From Sulfurovum sp. (lineage in GTDB: Bacteria > Campylobacterota > Campylobacteria > Campylobacterales > Sulfurovaceae), in NCBI GenBank assembly GCA_026985755.1, contig JALSPX010000090.1:1-14344 (forward strand): DNA of 14,344 bases, in the 5' to 3' direction. A model generated the notes under the pieces. It worked only from the letters and a program-made list of their open reading frames with translations. It had not been told where the DNA came from and did not search any database. Below are positions 12,601 through 14,344 of the stretch, in pieces. The position numbers and the translations under genes are program-made. The number at the start of each line of letters is the position of its first letter. Within the stretch, counting starts at the first letter, position 1.

Positions 12601-13188
12601 ATGATCAATGAGATTTTGCATGTAGGTCTGTATGATTTAGTCTTGCAAGATGTACAAAAAATAGTGGGCAAGGAGAAGCCAACGAATAAGGAACTTGAAG
12701 AGGTTTTAGAGAAAGAGCCTCAAATCCTTAGAGACTATATGCAGACCAATGTTGAGTATAACCTCAGTAATATTCATCTTCGAAATATAGAGATAGAAGA
12801 GATAGATACAGTAGCTAAGCCCAAAGCCCAAACTATCAATGAAAATCTAGAGATTATGAGAAACATAGAGAAATATACTTTAGATTTTGAACATAGTTCT
12901 ACCTTGGTGCTTATTTTCTCTTTAGAGTTTTTTATCTTGTTCTCTGTGCAGTATTTTATTGTATTGCTAGACTTGGCTGCATGGCAGTGGTGGATTTATG
13001 CATTTTTTTCACTCTCTATCGTAGGAGCGTGGTGGTATGCAAAAAAAGAGCAAAAAAAGTATAAAATAAATAAAGAGAGATATGAAAAACTTTATACAGA
13101 GACTTTAGCACTTATAGAAGCGCTAGAAAAAGAGGGACATATAAAAAAAGAGAGACTTTATATAGATGAGTCAGATGAGCACATTTAA
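12601..13188 (+). CDS. Two-helix membrane protein with charged flanks, unknown function
   Basis: 195 residues from the ATG at 12601; a TTG at 12583 with a weak GAGAG upstream is an alternative start. An N-terminal charged domain (1-95), two hydrophobic segments (about 101-124 and 128-147) and a lysine/glutamate-rich, probably coiled-coil C-terminal helix (148-186). Both ends are expected in the cytoplasm. No family recognised with confidence; the layout resembles SLATT-type two-helix proteins, but that is only a resemblance. It starts 30 bases after the heme-copper subunit I gene with no terminator between, and its end overlaps the next gene by 23 bases. Confidence 0.7.
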   Translation: MINEILHVGLYDLVLQDVQKIVGKEKPTNKELEEVLEKEPQILRDYMQTNVEYNLSNIHLRNIEIEEIDTVAKPKAQTINENLEIMRNIEKYTLDFEHSSTLVLIFSLEFFILFSVQYFIVLLDLAAWQWWIYAFFSLSIVGAWWYAKKEQKKYKINKERYEKLYTETLALIEALEKEGHIKKERLYIDESDEHI

Positions 13189-13678
13189 ACCTATAGAAAT
13201 TTCGTATCTTTGGGATAGCGAAAATTTTGAAAAAGCATTCTCAAAATCGTATACCCATCAGTTTAAAAATTCGATACGTCGATATATAGGATGGTTTTTT
13301 ATAGCGTTGGCACAATTTGGTGTAGTAGCAGCACTCAAAGGTGGCTCTATCGGACTTTTGATGTTGGCAACGATTTTGATACTCTATTGGTATGGTATCA
13401 AAAAGTGGCTGGTGCATCGCAGAGCGTTAAAAGCATATACAAACTCAGCATTGCAAAATAGTGATATCACATTAACTGCTACACAAGAGGGTGTCCGTCA
13501 AGAAGATATGCTGATTGTATGGGAAGATATTCAGGGGCTTGTGCCTGTAGAAGATGATATACTGTTGTACCATAAAGAAAAGGCGTTTTATATTCCCTCG
13601 CATGCTTTTAGCGCTATAGAAGAAAAGAGTAGGCTCAAAAGCTTGGCAAAAGAGAAAGGTAGGTGGTTCGATGTTTAA
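13166..13678 (+). CDS. YcxB-like membrane protein
   Basis: 170 residues from the ATG at 13166; a second ATG three codons in is equally possible. An N-terminal strand FKPIEISYLW, two hydrophobic segments (about 40-57 and 61-77) and a C-terminal domain TLTATQEGVRQEDMLIVWEDIQ... with FYIPSHAF (141-148). The order TxxGhxxxxxxxxxxWxDI followed by YIPxxAF is that of the YcxB-like C-terminal domain (a PH-like fold in other annotations). The function of this family is not established. It overlaps the gene before by 23 bases and the gene after by 8, so all three are translationally coupled. Confidence 0.75.
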   Translation: MSQMSTFKPIEISYLWDSENFEKAFSKSYTHQFKNSIRRYIGWFFIALAQFGVVAALKGGSIGLLMLATILILYWYGIKKWLVHRRALKAYTNSALQNSDITLTATQEGVRQEDMLIVWEDIQGLVPVEDDILLYHKEKAFYIPSHAFSAIEEKSRLKSLAKEKGRWFDV

Positions 13679-14120
13679 ACTTAAATTTATTCCTTTGGCT
13701 ATTTTGGTCATACTTTTGTTAATCTTGATATTTTTTCAAAGCTGGACATTTTATCTAGGAACAACAGATGTAACCTTTGAAAGACTATTGGGTACCAAGC
13801 CGTATCAAGAGATAAAAGAGATGTCACTCAGACGCTACAAAAAAGGTGTGTTTTCTCCACATCTTTTTACCATAAGCAGTGACAATGAACATATGATAAT
13901 AGAGCATTTGAGTAAAGATTGTGCGATACAAAGGATACCAATCGAAAAGCTTCCAGTTGAAGTAAGAGAGACAGACAAAGAGATGGTTGAGGTGATAGAA
14001 AAGTCTCCCTATCTTTATCTAAGTAAATCATACAATTTACAAGATCCAAAAGCAGGTAGAATGTGCTTACTTTTTAGAGACACAAAAAAAATCTATCTGT
14101 TTATCAATGGGAACTTATAA
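13671..14120 (+). CDS. Single-anchor protein of unknown function
   Basis: 149 residues. A strong N-terminal membrane anchor (about 6-23) carries a probably periplasmic domain (about 25-149) with two cysteines (C84 in SKDCAIQRIP and C132 in GRMCLLF) that could form a disulfide. No named family recognised. The ATG has AAAGGTAGG upstream inside the end of the YcxB-like gene. The short gap to the next small gene places it in the same transcript. If the preceding enzyme handles NO at the membrane, this could be an assembly or accessory factor; the sequence does not prove it. Confidence 0.7.
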   Translation: MFKLKFIPLAILVILLLILIFFQSWTFYLGTTDVTFERLLGTKPYQEIKEMSLRRYKKGVFSPHLFTISSDNEHMIIEHLSKDCAIQRIPIEKLPVEVRETDKEMVEVIEKSPYLYLSKSYNLQDPKAGRMCLLFRDTKKIYLFINGNL

Positions 14121-14121
14121 T

Positions 14122-14238
14122 ATGTTAGATTATATTTATGCAGGTGTGATTGTATTCTTCTTGGTTGTGATTCTTGTGATTGCAAAAGTCGAAGATGGTG
14201 AAGATATGGATAATAAAGATGAGGAGGAAGAGCAATGA
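14122..14238 (+). CDS. 38-residue membrane peptide with acidic tail
   Basis: The protein starts MLDYIYAGVIVFFLVVILVI and ends in a highly acidic tail. One hydrophobic helix (4-21) is followed by 16 residues dominated by Asp and Glu. The ATG lies one base after the previous stop, and the stop overlaps the next ATG as ATGA, the typical pattern for coupled genes. No clear ribosome-binding site is visible for it, which fits translation by coupling. Its layout resembles small CcoQ/CcoS-type peptides of heme-copper enzymes, but there is no recognisable homology. Confidence 0.6.
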   Translation: MLDYIYAGVIVFFLVVILVIAKVEDGEDMDNKDEEEEQ

Positions 14239-14344
14239 GAGGATTTTTGATTTTTTTTGCTATTACGATGCTTTTGATGGGAGGATATATCTATTATAAC
14301 CTTCAACATCCAACAGATACGATGATTGTGAGAAATGGGGCTTA
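14235..14344 (+). CDS. Start of a membrane or exported protein, cut by window end
   Basis: Only the first 36 codons are present. The start MRGFLIFFAITMLLMGGYIY is a hydrophobic anchor or signal peptide; it is followed by YNLQHPTDTMIVRNGA. GAGGAGGAA lies just upstream within the preceding gene, and the ATG overlaps its stop by four bases. The fragment is too short to name a family. Confidence 0.6.
   Translation, partial: MRGFLIFFAITMLLMGGYIYYNLQHPTDTMIVRNGA

Noticed and set aside
1..14344. tRNA, rRNA, CRISPR array, transposase or phage genes
   Set aside because: No cloverleaf-like segment, regularly spaced repeats or recognisable mobile-element proteins were seen on either strand.

Overview
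The window looks like a chromosomal segment of a denitrifying member of the Campylobacterota (former Epsilonproteobacteria) of the Sulfurovum/Sulfurimonas kind. The basis is AT-rich DNA with AT-rich codon choice, a branched-chain aminotransferase next to a Band 7/SPFH gene (an arrangement I also recall from Campylobacter), and a compact set of nitrite- and nitric-oxide-handling genes. The genus is inferred from gene content and was not tested by any search.

Left part (1-1968, minus strand): a housekeeping run read right to left. It holds a membrane-anchored unknown protein (1582-1968), a small two-helix membrane protein (1391-1579), ilvE (396-1316) and the start of a Band 7/SPFH membrane protein (1-240). 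A nested inverted repeat lies between ilvE and the SPFH gene.

Middle part (2095-8851, plus strand): nitrogen-oxide genes. Two small membrane proteins of unknown function (2095-2460 and 2670-2993) each follow a CRP/FNR-type palindrome. Next come norC and norB (cytochrome c-dependent NO reductase), a 49-residue single-helix protein, and a stem-loop right after its stop codon. Then come a cytochrome cd1-type protein (5552-7267), nirF (heme d1 biosynthesis) and a periplasmic thioredoxin-like protein that may be frame-shifted at its C terminus. The cd1 protein keeps the heme c site and one active-site His, but has Ser where NirS has its second active-site His.

Interruption (8866-10113, minus strand): an AAA/DUF4143 ATPase on the opposite strand separates the two nitrogen-oxide blocks. 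A perfect 12-bp inverted repeat ends two bases before its likely ATG.

Right part (10206-14344, plus strand): a second promoter region with two CRP/FNR-type boxes and a separate palindrome. Behind it is a two-gene heme-copper enzyme: a membrane-anchored cupredoxin subunit that has lost most CuA ligands, and a subunit I that keeps the heme histidines and the His-His pair but lacks the helix VI histidine and the cross-linking tyrosine. This fits a non-canonical nitric oxide reductase (the gNOR-like group reported from this lineage) better than an oxygen-reducing oxidase. It is followed by a tightly coupled run of membrane proteins of unknown function (12601-14344): a two-helix protein, a YcxB-like protein, a single-helix protein, a 38-residue acidic-tailed protein and a gene cut by the window end.

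How they fit together: nitrite is reduced to NO by the cd1 protein, if it is a true reductase. NirF supplies heme d1. NO is removed by NorCB and probably by the second heme-copper enzyme. Three promoters share boxes placed about 30 bases before a -10-like hexamer, which suggests one CRP/FNR-type regulator controls both NO-reducing systems and the small membrane proteins.
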